From Zeugodacus cucurbitae (Eukaryota > Arthropoda > Insecta > Diptera > Tephritidae), in assembly GCF_028554725.1 (NCBI RefSeq), contig NC_071671.1, forward strand, positions 56,066,501-56,130,500: a stretch of DNA of 64,000 nt, given 5' to 3'. Every line of letters starts with the position of its first letter. Positions within the stretch are counted from its first letter, which is position 1. The position numbers and the translations under genes were made by a program. The notes beneath the pieces are model-generated. The model saw only the letters and a program-made list of their open reading frames with translations, was not told the origin of the DNA and ran no database searches. Below are positions 23,513 through 36,640 of the stretch, in pieces.

Positions 23513-25152
23513 TCAAATCTTTTTCAGTTTCGAAATAAATTTAGTGACAATGAGCAGACGATCGCCATGACTGAGATATGGCCTCAGTCATATAAGAAAA
23601 TATGTCTTTTACTACACAATTGTAATATAAGAGTTAGAAGAACCTATCAATCAACTGATAAATCTGTATAACTGTCTTACTTTTTAATCTACCTACTATT
23701 ATCTATGCAATTTTTTACAAAGTATAAATGCAGTCTGGCAAATAATATTGCTATAAATGACTGACTTTGAATAGAAATGATTAAATCGTAGACACAAAAA
23801 AGAGGTTAATATGAATGTACGTAAAGCCATATTAAGATTACATTTTTCGTTTTTTGGGGATTGTAACGTAATCTAGTGCAAGATTTAATTGAATTTATAT
23901 TACAAGCTGCAGACGTAAAGCACAGGTTGACCTTACTTCACCGTTAAATCACCCAAAGAAGCAATGCAAATGCCAAGAATTAATACTTTTGTCAAGCATC
24001 AGCAATAAATCAAATTAATTACAGCAGCTAGGGTGGATTAAAGTAAGCCGTATTCAGGCATATCAATACAAAATCGAATTAATCAAATTGACATGGCAGA
24101 GATGCGAGTAGAAAAGCAATAAATTGCTCCAAAGATGCGCATAACAATTTGGCTAAAAATAGTAAAATAGCGAAAGCAATTTCTTTTTAAACGAAACGAA
24201 TTGAAGAAACAGCAATGAGCTTATGCATTTAGATAAAATATATAAAGTAACTCACTCAGTGCAATTGAGTGGGATAAAATGTTATATTTAGATAAGTATA
24301 TGTACGGATATGTAAATGCGGCTTGCTTGAGTTAAGCTGCAGGCGCAAGTACCCTACTCAATAGTGAAATCTGAATTTATTTCAAACAATTACACACTAC
24401 TGCTAAGCTAGGGTCGCTCGCTCTTACTGTCATTGCGGATTTGTTATGCGGATTTGATGTTGGGGCTGCAAGCGGTTAACTATTGGTTTCCGCCGGATGC
24501 TAAGCCTCTATCCTCTATGCTCTGCCTATTGCAGCATTTAAGTATTAGCATTTTCGTTTTGTGCAATTTCACATTTTTTTCCTTTTCCTTTTTTTAGGTT
24601 GCTCATATTACTCGTATTAAAATGGAAAAGAAAATGTGGTTTGTTGTTGTTGTTTGTTTGATCCTTTGGGTATTGGATAACAGTGTTTATGTTTTCCTTC
24701 CACATGACTGTCTGCTGTTGGCGGTTGAGTTTTCATTTCAATTTCAATGTGTGTGTGTGTGCATCTCAGCGGATAAAAGCAAAAGTACAAAGCCGGAGAC
24801 AATTTCTATATATATTTTCATGCGCTTATACAGGCGGTGGGCGAGCAGCAAAATACGCCCCAGAGTATAAAAGCATATATGAGCAGGTACCCCGATACGC
24901 GTATATTCCAATAAATTGCTGTTGACAGTTTTATATGACCCGCTTTAAGCGTGCAATCGTTTAAGGTTAAGCTTGCCAGCTGGCAGTTTCCTTTTTCCTC
25001 TTTCATTTTCGCAATTTCCTTTTCGCACAGAAAGTAGCAAACACACCCACACTCGCACACTCTCACATACATATATGCAATATATAGCTTACAACTAGTT
25101 ATTATTTTTTTCTCAGCGTAAATACGCTTCTTTGATGTTTGGAAAAACTTAC
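23513..25152. other. Intron 2, right part
   Basis: AT-rich, with a TG run near 24748. No recognisable gene or repeat boundary. Confidence 0.55.
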
Positions 25153-25266
25153 TTGTCGGATCGAAGCCAGTTATGAATTCCGGACAGCGTTCGTAGGCGG
25201 AAGTGCCGGCAGCTGTATCCGGCCAACAGAGCCAACCGTCAAAGGTGCCAGCGCAGTAAGATTCAC
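25153..25266 (-). CDS. Class B GPCR, coding exon 2 (hormone-receptor domain, first half)
   Basis: Bounded by an AG acceptor and a GTAAGT donor. It enters with two bases completing codon 124 and leaves with the first base of codon 162. Residues 124-161 contain the diagnostic core of the class B extracellular domain: Y-C, then TFDGWLCWPDT, then AGTSAYERCP and GFDPT. Three of the six conserved cysteines are here (C128, C137, C151), with the Asp and Trp residues that stabilise the fold. This domain captures the C-terminal part of the peptide ligand outside the cell. A 2257-bp intron containing a family X repeat separates it from exon 1, and a 17499-bp transposon-filled intron separates it from exon 3. 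Confidence 0.94.
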
Positions 25267-25821
25267 CTGGTTACATGGAATAAGTAAAATACAAAACAAA
25301 GGTGAGGTGTTTGTAAATAAAAAATACATATATAGTACATATATATTGTTGTTTGTTTTGTTTCTTTCATAACTGCAAGTGTGAAAGTTACCAAAAAAAT
25401 CAACGTAGTGTGTCACATTGTCATGGCATATAGTTGTGTCTGTGTGTTGACTGTTGTTTTGACACGTGTAACAGTAAGCTAAAATTTTCCTCATATTTTC
25501 AGTTGTTTATTGTACCGTTCACTTTTTGTGGCTGCAAAAATTTGTCGCTCTTTACACAAAGCCTGTTTGTTTGTTTTGCAAAATGCAAATTCATAATAAA
25601 TCTGGCTTACTTTGGCACTAAAGGTTTTTGTGCAAATTTTAATTTAGGCATTTGTTTGCTCTGGCATTTTCATTTTAATCTCATTCATCATATTGCAGTT
25701 ATTGCAAATATTGCTCGAAGTGGTGTTCTTAAATTTAGAGGGATTGCAAAAAAATCGAATTTGGTAAATTTAATAATTTTTTTTTCTAATTTTTAAGTAT
25801 ATAATGAGAATATGTATTGAC

Positions 25822-27009
25822 AAGTAAGGAAAGGATAATTTCGGATGCAACTGAATATTTTATACTCTCGCAATTTATCGCTATAGTTTTATTAAGATAC
25901 ACATTTGACCCACATATTCGTCATATATATTGTATAAAGTCCATTGAAAGTTGGAAACCCTAATATTAGGTTACAAGCACCGAGGTCTTCATGTTCGATA
26001 TATGGGGTCTTGAAAACCTATGATCCGATTTCGGTGATTTTTATAATGGGCCAGCCACAGAATAAACATAGTATTTGTGCAAAGTTCGGCACCGATATCT
26101 TCACTCGTGCTTACTTTACATATTGTAAAGTAAACGGTTCAGATCGACTTCAAAGTTCTGGTATATAGGAAGTAGGCGTGGTTGTGATGCGATTTGGCCT
26201 ATTTTCATTGGGATGTAATGAAACTATTACAAACCAAGTTTCATTGAAATCGGTCAAGTAGTTCCTGAGATATGGTTTTTGACCCATAAGTGGGCGATGC
26301 CACGCCCGTTTTCCATTTTGTAAAAAAAATCTGAGTGCAGCTTCTATCTGCCATTTCTTATGTGAAATTTAGTGTTTCTGGCGTTTTTCGTTACTGAGTT
26401 AACTCACTTTTAGTAAGTTTCAACCTAACCTTTGTATGGGAGGTGGGCGTGGTTATTATCCGATTTCAACTGTTTTAATGGTGTGTGGTGGGGTACGTAA
26501 GAGAACTGACTGAAGAAAGTTTGGTTTATATAGCTTTCTTGGTTTGCGAGTTATATACAAATAACCGATTTGGGGGCGGGACCACGCCCACTTTCCCAAA
26601 AAAATTACATCCAAATATGCCCCTTCCTAGTGCGATCCTCTATTCCAAATTTTACTTTTATAACTTTATTTATGGATTAGTTATGACACTTTATGTATTA
26701 TCGGTTTTCACCATTTTGTGGGCGTGGCAGTGGACCGATTTAGCCATTTTCGAAAGCAACCCTCTCACGGTCCCAAGGAACGTGTGTTCCAAGTTTCATC
26801 AAGATATCTCAATTTTTACTCAAGTTATCCGTTGCACGGACGGACGGACGGACAGACAGACATTCGGATTTTGACTCGTCGCGTCACCCTGATCATTTTA
26901 GTTTATATAACCCTATATCTAACTCGTTTAGTTTTATGACTTACAAACAACCGTTATGTGAACAAAACTATAATACTCTCTTAGCAACTTTTGTTGCGAG
27001 AGTATAAAA
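25822..27009 (+). mobile_element. Family X repeat, copy 3 (most complete)
   Basis: Starts AAGTAAGGAAAGGATAA. The inverted blocks TTTTATACTCTCGCAA at 25858-25873 and TTGCGAGAGTATAAAA at 26994-27009 bracket about 1150 bp. The right block is half of a hairpin at 26974-27004 (stem TACTCTC/GAGAGTA). The body has repeated GGGCGTGG boxes, a CGGACGGACGGACAGACAGA run near 26839-26860 and no coding frame. It lies in intron 1 of the receptor gene. Confidence 0.85.
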
Positions 27010-27523
27010 ACGCTATTAACTCAAAGAAACATGAAAAATTAGGCATGTGATTTCACCTTCAATGTGATCTTAACCACGTGACTATGGGAATTTTAGTATG
27101 AAATATTTGGAAGCAATGTGTTAAGGGGCATTTAAATTATCTTTATTATAATATTAAGATCGTACTTTCTCTTCCTGTCTCCAGCTCTTCCTGTCGCCAG
27201 CACTATAATAGAAATAATGAAGCTGATAGTTTTGAAAATACACTGTTTGATTAATTCAGTTTTTTCGACCAGGTTGTAAAGCTTCTTCTTGCAAATTATA
27301 CAAATTAAGGCACGTCCATTTTGTCTATTCATTTATTATTTAATTTCGCTTCATCAGTCTAATTTAACTACTAATGTAGTTATAATGCTATATTATAGCA
27401 CAAAACGGGGCATGTGTCATGCTAATTTCCGCACTAACCTATTTTCAGACCACTTTTCACACTCATTTAAACAAAAGGATCACACCCACACCGCCTTCGT
27501 TCACCCACAATCTACCAACTCAC

Positions 27524-27893
27524 CTGCTGTAAATTGTGTCGCGGTTTCATTCAAGCGTTTATAACATTCATCGCGCAACACATCCAACTTATCCGGCTCC
27601 GCTTCAACAGCACCCTCACCACCCTCCATTGACTCACTGCTGCCCGAAGTGTCCAACGCCGCCACATCCGTTATCGCCGTGTCGGCAATGTCGGAGGCGG
27701 ATGTCGGTGCGCCGGCCAACATTCTGGCAGCTAGCGTTAAACTCGAACGAGTTGTTTCTGCTGCGGCTGCCGCTAGTAAGTTATCCGTCCTTGGACTGTG
27801 TGCCGCCGCATGAGTAGCGACTGCAGTGACGCTGGTGAAGCCAACTACGGCTAATGTCTGTGCGAATTGTTGTGCCTTGGCGATTACATGCAT
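27524..27893 (-). CDS. Class B GPCR (calcitonin/DH31-receptor type), coding exon 1
   Basis: First coding exon of a secretin-family neuropeptide receptor at the plasma membrane. The ATG at 27893 follows CAACAACA, a good fly start context, and an in-frame TAA lies a few codons upstream, so this start is firm. The exon encodes residues 1-123 and ends with one base of codon 124 at a GTGAGT donor. Residues about 8-32 are Ala/Val/Thr-rich and could act as a signal peptide. Residues about 33-100 are a low-complexity Ala/Thr/Ser/Glu linker. The last part (residues 100-123) looks like the N-terminal helix of the hormone-binding domain, with its first conserved Cys (C110) and an N-glycosylation site (NET, 115). 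The exon joins in phase to the next. Family placement rests on the downstream exons; the fly paralogues Dh31-R and hec are both possible, so no symbol is given. Confidence 0.88.
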
Positions 27894-30589
27894 TGTTGTT
27901 GGGCTTTTGTTTAGTTATTCGTTGTTAAAGATACAACGAGTTGTGGGTTTTATTCTGCAGATTTTGTAGTTGTTGTTGTCGCTGATTCATTAGCATTGGT
28001 CAGTGCGGCTAGTGTTAAAGTCACTGCTTCAACTGCATGGAGATAAAGGAGCAGCTGCTGTGTCTGGGCATTTGTATATACATATATACTGTGAAAGTAC
28101 TTGCTTGCCGCTTACACTTAACTAAAGGCTAATACACTCTTCTAAATGTATATAGCAGTGTAGGACGATGAATTTATTACGTGCCTTGTGATTTATGTGC
28201 CTACGTACATATGTATAAGTAAGCTTAGAATTATTTATGTATTAGGTAGATCTCTTTATATCTTCCTGTAGCGCTCAGTTTCCGCTTCCGCTGACTTCTT
28301 CACTATATAGAAACCAATTATTTATGTAGTACTTATACCATTTACAGTTGTCTTTCGTCTTCCTAGAGCCTTTGTCTTTTAAACTGAGTTGCTTTCCTTT
28401 GTATATATACAAATTCTGTGGTTTCTTTTGAAATGGAAGGAGTTTAAATTAAAACCGTTGAATTCAAACAGCCATTCGTTTCCATTTGGTGTACTGTAAG
28501 CGAAAAAGAATAGAGAATATTAATCTCATATAAATTTTCTGGATAGAAATATATATTTTTAGTAAAATTAAATATTTTATTTATCAAATATATTTTATGT
28601 AGTCTACTTTTAGGGTTATGACCATGACCTAGATCACTTTACCCAGCCCTAATTTTTAAATTTAAATATCCTCCAATAAAATGTCTTTCAAGAATCTAAT
28701 TCTTTACTAATGTGAAGTCTGCTTTATTTTGGAAACCAAAACCAAAAATCAACAAAACAGTGAGATCTGATGATTAGGATGTATGTTACGAGTATGTGGG
28801 AACTGCGATTAAAATTTTTATCGTTAAAACTATTTCACTCCTGAATAACATTTTGAGACCTTACGAAAGTAGACTTTCAATAAATTTTCTTGAATATTCA
28901 TGGCTGATAATGCCACCAGAAATCGTTTAATATTTTTTCGAAAAGTATTTTATACAGCTCTTTCAAATTAATGTAATATTTAGTGTCTAGATTTAGTGAA
29001 TTTCTTATGTTTAAAAAAAATGAAATGGTTTTGAGAGTTTTGCGTTATGGCCTCCTTTAAGCCCAAATTTGAATATAATAGTGGTTGATACTTATAAATA
29101 CGTATCTCCGGAATATAGTCTCAAATATTTTGTATTTTTTCAATTTTAACTGAAACTGTGAAATACACCACTTTCATGGGAAATATGATATACTTTAAGA
29201 ATATCATTAAAATTGTTCTGAAAATTGATGACAAAACGAATGATTTGCCTTATTGAAAAATCGTACAGTCTTGATTCTAATCCCAGCGCATTTTTATTCC
29301 AATACAATTTCAAAATAAAAATTAACTACAGAAATTTTTTTTTTTATTTTAAATCCATTTTTGTTATGGTATTCCAAATTTAATACCCTTTAATATCCAA
29401 AAGCCAGCAAACAAAGCAATATTTTCCGCACTCCTAACTCATATTTACAAGTACTCATAACATCAATCACAACTTCACTATTTATTTACCCCCCTTCGTA
29501 TCTTGATTTACCAATATGTCGGATGGAAATATATTTCATTTATTCAAAAATTTATCAAGCGTACAAAGGCTGTATTTAAAAAAATAAAAGAGTATTGGAT
29601 AAAAGTCATAAATGGTATTTAAAGAGGCGGAATTTATGAAAAGCGCTGAACGGCAATGGCACAGTGATTTGCATTTTTTTGTATTATTTTTTATTGTTAT
29701 TTTATTGTTGTTATTTTATTTATTGTTATGTTTTTAGTCCACCTAACTGTTATGCAAAAGAATATGTAAAAACATATATAGCATAGCTAACGCACATATT
29801 TAGTATTTATCCTTCAAAACACAATTCAGGTCAAACTAACGATTCTAAACGCGAATCGGTTGACTGATCGGAAGGCAAACAAGTAATTCAATACTACCGC
29901 GCAGCAAGTCAAGTCATGCAATATGTGGTATTAGTAATACAAATGTGTAGGTATGTATGATAAATAAAATATATACAAAAGGATATATGTACATATATGT
30001 ACATATGTATTTAGGAATTTATGAAAAAATATATTTATTAAAAATATATGCATTTCGTTTAATCCTCGAAAAAATTATAAAAATATTATATGTATATGGC
30101 ATGTTCATATATACATATATAAATATCTACAGGCAAATGAAATTATTTTTCAAAAGCCACATTTAATTAGATTTTTGCGTCTATATTTACATACTACAGG
30201 TGAAAACAAATATGCTTTGAATAGACATTCATATCTGGTTTAAATTTTTTATCGCCATAATGGGCTCTGATAAATTTTTCCGATTATTATTGTTTTTTCA
30301 GTTTATTTATTTATAACTAAGTGTGAGTTTATTAGTGGTAGTCACTTATTATGCATAAAAAATAAAGCTAATTTTAATTTTTTTTCTAAAACAAAATTGA
30401 ATTGCCTAATGAAAGCCATAATTGATCCAATAATACGCTTGTTATTTTTTAACAGGTATTCATTATAATATTTAATTATAAATAATTTTTATGAATAATT
30501 TAATGTATATTTGCTAAATTAAAACAGTCCAACTAAGCACAAACTTAGAAATATTTATGTTTTTTTTTAATAGAGAAAATATCGACTAC
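27894..30589. other. 5' flank or 5' UTR region of the GPCR gene
   Basis: The first about 70 bases upstream of the ATG (27894-27965) are CAA-rich on the minus strand, as in fly 5' leaders. Further right the sequence is AT-rich with no recognisable promoter or exon. The transcription start cannot be fixed from sequence. Confidence 0.5.
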
Positions 30590-30593
30590 TTAA

Positions 30594-30880
30594 CCCTGGA
30601 CGGTCATCCTTTTTTTTGTACATTAACGTCATCCTTCGTCAATATGACGACGACTTATTTCAAATCCATTTTGAGTAGGGTGTGAGTCGAAATAATGAAC
30701 GCTGTTTTTTTTGTTTTTTATTATTTATTTATTTCATTATTAATAAATACAAGTCAAAAATAAAAAGGAAAACTTATATTCTTTTAACTTAAAACACGAT
30801 CGACACGAACAATTAAAAACATATTTACAGTGAAAATAAAATAGTTCGTAGTCATTTTGACGAAGAATGACCGTCTAGGG
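30594..30880. mobile_element. piggyBac-type MITE, 287 bp, TTAA duplication
   Basis: Flanked by TTAA on both sides (30590-30593, 30881-30884). Ends CCCTGGACGGTCATCCTT and CCCTAGACGGTCATTCTT (minus strand) are inverted, and the similarity extends inward (TTCGTCAATATGACGACGA against TTCGTCAAAATGACTACGA) with a short insertion on the left. A TTAA site with CCCT ends is the piggyBac signature. No ORF. Confidence 0.85.
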
Positions 30881-30884
30881 TTAA

Positions 30885-31796
30885 TATAGGAATATTTGCA
30901 TGGGTCTAGTTATAATAAATCGAGGTCTGAAAAAATAATTTTTCTATCTAATGTCATCTAGCAGTCACTTTAAGAAAACAATACCAAATTAGACAAACTT
31001 CTGAGAGGCTTCATTATTGAGTCAGTCCACAATAGCAAACAAGTTAGGTTGAAGCAAAACCCAAGTTAATTTAATTTTACGAATCTATCTGTATTTTTTC
31101 TATAACGGTATTTTTGGCTGTATAGCTTGGCTTTATTCAGAGTACTGAAACTATTCTCTACAAGTGAGAAAATTTTAGGTATTTTTTTATAAGAAACTAA
31201 AGAAGAAATCGAGAAAGAAAGATGGTACCGTCAACAGTATAAAAAAGAAGAAGAGGTAGTAGAAAGAAATAATAGCTATCTTCGACTATTATTGATTTTA
31301 AAAATTTCAGATTTGAAATCAATTATATTTGTTTATAGAAAACAACACTATGTGGTTACTAAAGTGTTTTTTGAAGCGGAATTTTTGGTATTTTTCCACC
31401 AGAAGAAAAAATATGCGCAACACCATTGTCAGAAGACAGTCGCTGTCCATTTATTGAACATTTGCATTATTATATTTTTTTGGACTGACTACTCTTCAAC
31501 GCTTGGCAAAACTGTTTTCGATAGAAGATCTCCCTAATCCATATTATTAACCAAACCGATCTGGCTAATTTTAGTCTTGAAATATTCGTGGAAGGCAAGG
31601 AAAAGATTAGAGAGTGAGTAAATATGGAAAAATTGCGAGGAAGATATTAATAAGAGAATTTTATTCGAGTTGACAAGAAAAATATAAAAAGAGAAAACAA
31701 AAAAAAATAATATTTTGAAGGTTGTCATTGTTGCTTTGTTAAAATATGTTTGTTATTGTTCAATTGTAGAAGGTTGTGTCGATAGCCCAAAACAAT
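30885..31796. other. Spacer, nothing firmly recognised
   Basis: Contains a Lys/Glu-rich open stretch at about 31198-31290 (EIEKERWYRQQYKKEEE) that runs on to 31537 without a known motif. It could be a remnant of an unidentified element. Confidence 0.4.
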
Positions 31797-31965
31797 TTGT
31801 AACAAATAAGGAAAGGCTATGTTCGGGTCCAACCGAATATTTTATACTCTCGCAATTTATTGATGTAATTTTATTAAGATAACACACAATTTGTCCTATA
31901 TATTCGGCTAAAGTCCAATAGAAAATCATCATATATAGTATATGAGGGCTGATGTAATTCCAGAA
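31797..31965 (+). mobile_element. Family X, 5' fragment (copy 4)
   Basis: Begins AAATAAGGAAAGGCTATG, followed by GTTCGGGTCCAACCGAATAT and TTTTATACTCTCGCAATTTA, then breaks off into unrelated sequence. Confidence 0.7.
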
Positions 31966-32848
31966 CCAATTTCACTCATTTTCGGGTATGGTGGCAACTT
32001 GGCACCTGTTAGTAGGCAAACAAACGTTACATTCGGCCTTGAAATTTCTCCTAAATTGCAAATGAACGAAACGCCAGTCGGCAAAATCGCCAAAAATAGC
32101 GCTATAACGAAGATTTTCCAAATATTCAAGAAGTCGCTGGAGGTACTGCACAGGACTTTAAAAGATCTTGATTGTCGATGAACGTGTTTGGTGGAGCCAG
32201 GATTTACGCCAGACTCTTCCAATTATTCCTGTATCAACTGTTACTGACGGGCTAAACGCATGCATAAAATCATTTAATTTGTGGCGACACATAAAGAATC
32301 GCCAATTAACAACTAACATATGAGTGTTTTTGCAACAATATCAAATTGCGATTGTAGAAGTAGTTGGAAATGGTAGGGTCGCAGTTGACACCTCGATGGA
32401 TTAATAACATTTCCAACAGATTTCTGTCACTTCATTGACTCGAAAGAGAAGTTTTCCTGACATGAAACCTCAATATGATAACCATAAATGACTGATTGAG
32501 TAAATGAGTAACCGTAAATGACTATTGGTGCTAAAAAAAACAAAAATATCGATGATCTTAATGCAGCAATTTAGAACTTCGGTCCAGGAGAGTTGACACA
32601 GCTACAAACCAAGATGACGTAGTCAATTATCTCAAACTATTTAAAATGGCATTACTATCACCACTCACTTTACAATTAAAAGTAGTGTGAGTTGTCATCC
32701 TGCTGCGTAACATAAATCGACCTCGAGTAATCAATATCGTCGCCAAAGCCAAGATTGGACCAACTTAATTTAATGTATATCTTGCCACAAAATCGTGTGG
32801 CCGAGCCTGCTAGTATTATATAAATTAAATAGTGAGAATGAATATTTT
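31966..32848. other. Unrecognised, moderately GC-balanced segment
   Basis: Less AT-rich than its surroundings, with broken coding-like patches (for example 31942-32181). No motif recognised; possibly a decayed element joined to the X fragment. Confidence 0.35.
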
Positions 32849-33014
32849 GTATGTATGTGATTGGCGTTGGAACCGTTTAGCCGGTTATAGCCGAATCGAT
32901 GATAGCGCGCCACTCCTCTCTTTCCCTCGCAGTTCGGCGCCAGTTGGAGATACCAAGTGTAACCAGGTCGCTCTCCACCTGGTCCCTTCATTATCTACGA
33001 CTTCATAGTTATGA
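32849..33014 (-). mobile_element. Non-LTR retrotransposon, internally deleted copy (copy c)
   Basis: From the CATACATAC tail (32849) it follows the 3' end of copy d to about 32989. It then jumps to the segment ATTATCTACGACTTCATAGT, which in copy d lies about 475 bp further upstream (58371). So it is a 3' end with a large internal deletion. Confidence 0.8.
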
Positions 33015-33022
33015 GAATGCAT

Positions 33023-34811
33023 ATTTAGTCTGTATTAATTTACCAAATTCGAAAGTACTGTTGCTGGAACTAATTGCTTAACGAATTATGAGGTTAATAG
33101 CTTTGATTGCTTTATTTTGACCTATTTGAGGCCTTTGTATTTAGTGGTACTTTTTATTGTGAAATTATAGTTCAAAACCTCATTTTCTTTATGACTGTAA
33201 TATATCGAATATGCATAACTATTTTAAAGTCAATATTGTTTTATACTCTTACACTACTGTTTCCACCACAGATATTGTGGAAATGCTTCCTGAACCTTCA
33301 ACTGTTTACTGAACTCATCTATTTAATTTGAAAATTTATTTTAATAAGATAAGCTTAGTTTTAATAGTTTAATTATAATATTTTTTTACTATACATCGCG
33401 CATACTTTCACTTTGTGAATTTTAATTAATTTTCTCTTCCTTTTATTTCTCGATTCTACATCCAACTGTCAATAACAAACATATTATAATTTTTCCTATT
33501 TTTTAGTTTGCGCGCTTAATTTTCAAAAATTTGTTCGGTTGAATTTGTGTGAGGAATTTTCAATTAACACAATTTCAAATAAGCCGATCTACGCATGCGT
33601 TGCATGCCACACATTTACACCTGGACGATAATTGACGCACAATTATTGAAAATATAGTGATGCAGGCATTCATATGTATGTAGTCACAAAACATAGATAT
33701 ACATACATACCTACACACACTTATATATATGGTAAAATAATATAAATACCTGTGTGTTCTTGCATGAATATTTAAGCGTACAACTCATAATCGCTCTTTT
33801 GATTCTTTTATTGTACTCAGGTGTTGTTATAATGCAGTTGCGCCTTGCATTTTTATGATTATTAAACAATTAATATGGCTTAAAAAGACACATTGTAACA
33901 AAAAATTGTTTGGATTACGTGCAGCAGTGCACGCGCCCAATTGTTGCTGGTGTTAAGCGAACGCATGAATGAAATTGCCTACATGGACTGACATGCTGTC
34001 CAAATAACTATATACTTATACATTGAATGTTTTTATTGGCAAAATAAACATTTATGTTACGCATTTTTGCCACATTAAAGAAAATCGTGTTCTTTTTTGA
34101 ATACTTTTTATTGACACTTTTTCATTCACAAATGCGCAGTTTTAATTTTATTTTCGCCACTTAAATGCAATTCAGGGATTTGCAGCTGTCATTCACAAAA
34201 TTATGAAATAAACGAGTATAAATAGACGTCGATGAGTCTCAATTAAGCTTGCATTGAAACGCACTAAGCGGAAGCAATTAAAACGCACTTCATTACATTG
34301 ATGCCTATCGAGTTGATTGGCGCTCGGCCGGTGCAACATAATTGATTGGCGAATATAAAATTAATTTATTGCTATTGTTATTGTTGTGGAAAATGTGCAA
34401 CGCACATGGAAAACACAAAAATCGTTAGTATTTATTGCATTAAAATTGCAAGCTTTAATTACAAAAGAAATTAATTATTTTAAGGCGCATTGGGTGGGTG
34501 GGCGAGTGAGTGTGTGGCTTTAAAACCAATTTGCTATTACCATGGGTATACATATACATAGGAATTTTGCAGCAAAAATTAGTATAGATTTATTGAGTAA
34601 ATATATTGCTAGTTAATTGCAAAGTAAAATTAATATTTAATTTTGTAGTGGCTTCTGTATGGATATTATAAATAAGCTTGAATATTTTAAATTGCAATTA
34701 ATTGCTGCAATTCACTAATTAGAATAGTTAATAGGGCTTATGGAAATCTTCATAGAAAAACCAAGAGAAGGCAATTGACATTGATATTATCAGAAATATT
34801 TAATACCTCAA
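33023..34811. other. Spacer, nothing recognised
   Basis: AT-rich with short ATAC repeats near 33700. No gene-like signal. Confidence 0.55.
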
Positions 34812-35730
34812 AAACAAGTAAGGAAGGGGTAAGTTCGGGTGTAACCGACCATTTTATACTCTCGCAAGTTATTCTATATTGTTAATATAATAAATTTGAC
34901 CCATATATTTGGTATAACCTCCACTAGAATAACGAGGATCACTATATATATAATATATATGGGGTCTGGGGTAAAATTTGAGTCAAGCACTGGGGTCCAA
35001 ATGTTCGGTATCTGGGCCTTGAAATGTTAATGTCCGATTTCGGATGATTTTAAGAAGGGTGATGTCACACAAGCAATTATTAGTCCAAAGTTTTGTTCCG
35101 ATATCTTCCCTGGTGCTTAATTTATAGATTGCTAAGTGAACAAAGCAAATATAATTCCAAATTGTGTTATAAGGAAAGTACGGGTGGTTGTAAACCGATT
35201 ATGCCCATTTTCAAACTATGCTATTGGGATGACAAGGAAATGTTATGAAGCGAATTTCATGTAGTATTTGAAATATGGTTTTTGACGCATTTGCAGTGGG
35301 TGGAGTCAAGCCGACTTAAAATTTTGTATAGAATTTTGAGTGGAGCCCTTCTGTGCCATTAAATTTAACGTTTCTGATGTTTCAAATGTTTCTTTCATAG
35401 TTTTATTTATCGCTTAGTTATGGCACTTTATGTGTTTTTGGACTTCGCCCTGCTGCAATACCAACCTCCTCAGGGTGTCAAGGAATATGTGTTCCAAGTT
35501 TCATTAAGGTATCTCAATTTGTACTCAAGTTATCGCTTGCACGGACAGACGGACAAACAGACAGACGGACAGACGAACGGACAGACATTCGGATGTCAAT
35601 TCCACTCGTCTTCCTGATCGTTTTTATACACATAACCCCATATCTAACTATTTTATTTCTGAGTGAATCAAACAGCCGTTAGGTGAACAAAACTAGAATA
35701 CTCTGTGCAACATGTGGCGAGAGTATAAAT
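34812..35730 (+). mobile_element. Family X repeat, copy 5
   Basis: Starts AAGTAAGGAAGGGGTAAG, GTTCGGGTGTAACCGACC, ATACTCTCGCAAG. Ends with AATACTCTGTGCAACATGTG and GCGAGAGTATAA at about 35728. It carries the GACGGACAGACG run near 35560-35590. Shorter than copy 3 through internal deletion. Confidence 0.8.
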
Positions 35731-36199
35731 ATTCGAAGAATTATGAGGGAAAATAAATAAATGTAATTAATAAAAGAGATCGCTAAGTACTAGAGTATTT
35801 CACAATTATTATTTTTAGGCATGAAAGCCTAATTTGAATTAAACAGTTAATCTTCACGAAATCTTTTTTGAACAAAATGACTTTAATGTTCATATTGATA
35901 TATTTAATACAATATTAAACAGTTGGCAACTCTGCCAATACCGTTTTCTAGCCCAAATCTACCCAAACCTTATTAAGCAGCGACTCAAAATTACTTTTGT
36001 AAAAACTATAAACCTTTCTAAACCTATTCAGTTTTAAGTTCATAGTGTAAAGTTTATGTTTGTTGTTTACTTCAAAAAAATTAACAGGTGGCAATCATAT
36101 TTTTAGTTATGAAAAAATTATTCAATTTTGAATCGTTCATTTGCGATTATGGAAAATTCTTTTTTGCTTATTTAGTATTATCATGGAATCATGGAAACA
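35731..36199. other. Spacer, nothing recognised
   Basis: AT-rich, no motif. Confidence 0.5.
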
Positions 36200-36640
36200 A
36201 AGTTATCATAAAAGGTGTAAAAAGGATAAGAATGGATAGTCAGGACGGTTTTGCTATGTGTTTTGTGGAATTGGGTATCATCTACTAAGGGTTGCTTCCC
36301 TAACTCTTAATTCAGACCTGAACTGTCAACAATTGGACTACGTGAAGGGGTCAATTTGTCAATTGTGTTCCATTAGGACAGCACCTGACCACATAGGTAC
36401 ATCAATAGTGACTCTGCAGAAGGTTGATTGTTTAGATGATTTTTCACTTGGTAGTCGGACCAGGCACCAAGTGATTACTACCTGTTCCTGTCTAAGGCGA
36501 ATGATTTTGCTCGTGAAAAATCATTCTCAAGAGAAGTTTTTTTATGGAATTGCCCTCAAAATGGCAACCAGTTATCAAATAAACCGATATATACTTGACT
36601 GGAATACATAGAATTATTCTAATTATGTTTAATAAAATAC
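36200..36640 (+). pseudogene. Decayed mariner transposase fragment (M4)
   Basis: Mariner-like words survive in shifting frames: TVLLCVLWNW near 36245-36275, TLNSDLNCQQLDYVK near 36306-36350, TSIVTLQK near 36400-36423 and SDYYLFLSKANDF near 36465-36505. These correspond in order to the DNA-cleavage domain of mellifera-type mariner. Many stops and indels, and no ends identified. Older than M2 and M3. Confidence 0.65.

Noticed and set aside
27536..27817. 93-codon Pro/His-rich plus-strand ORF
   Set aside because: Antisense shadow of the receptor's first coding exon.
31292..31537. 81-codon ORF following a Lys/Glu-rich open stretch
   Set aside because: No motif and AT-driven composition; mentioned only within the spacer entry.
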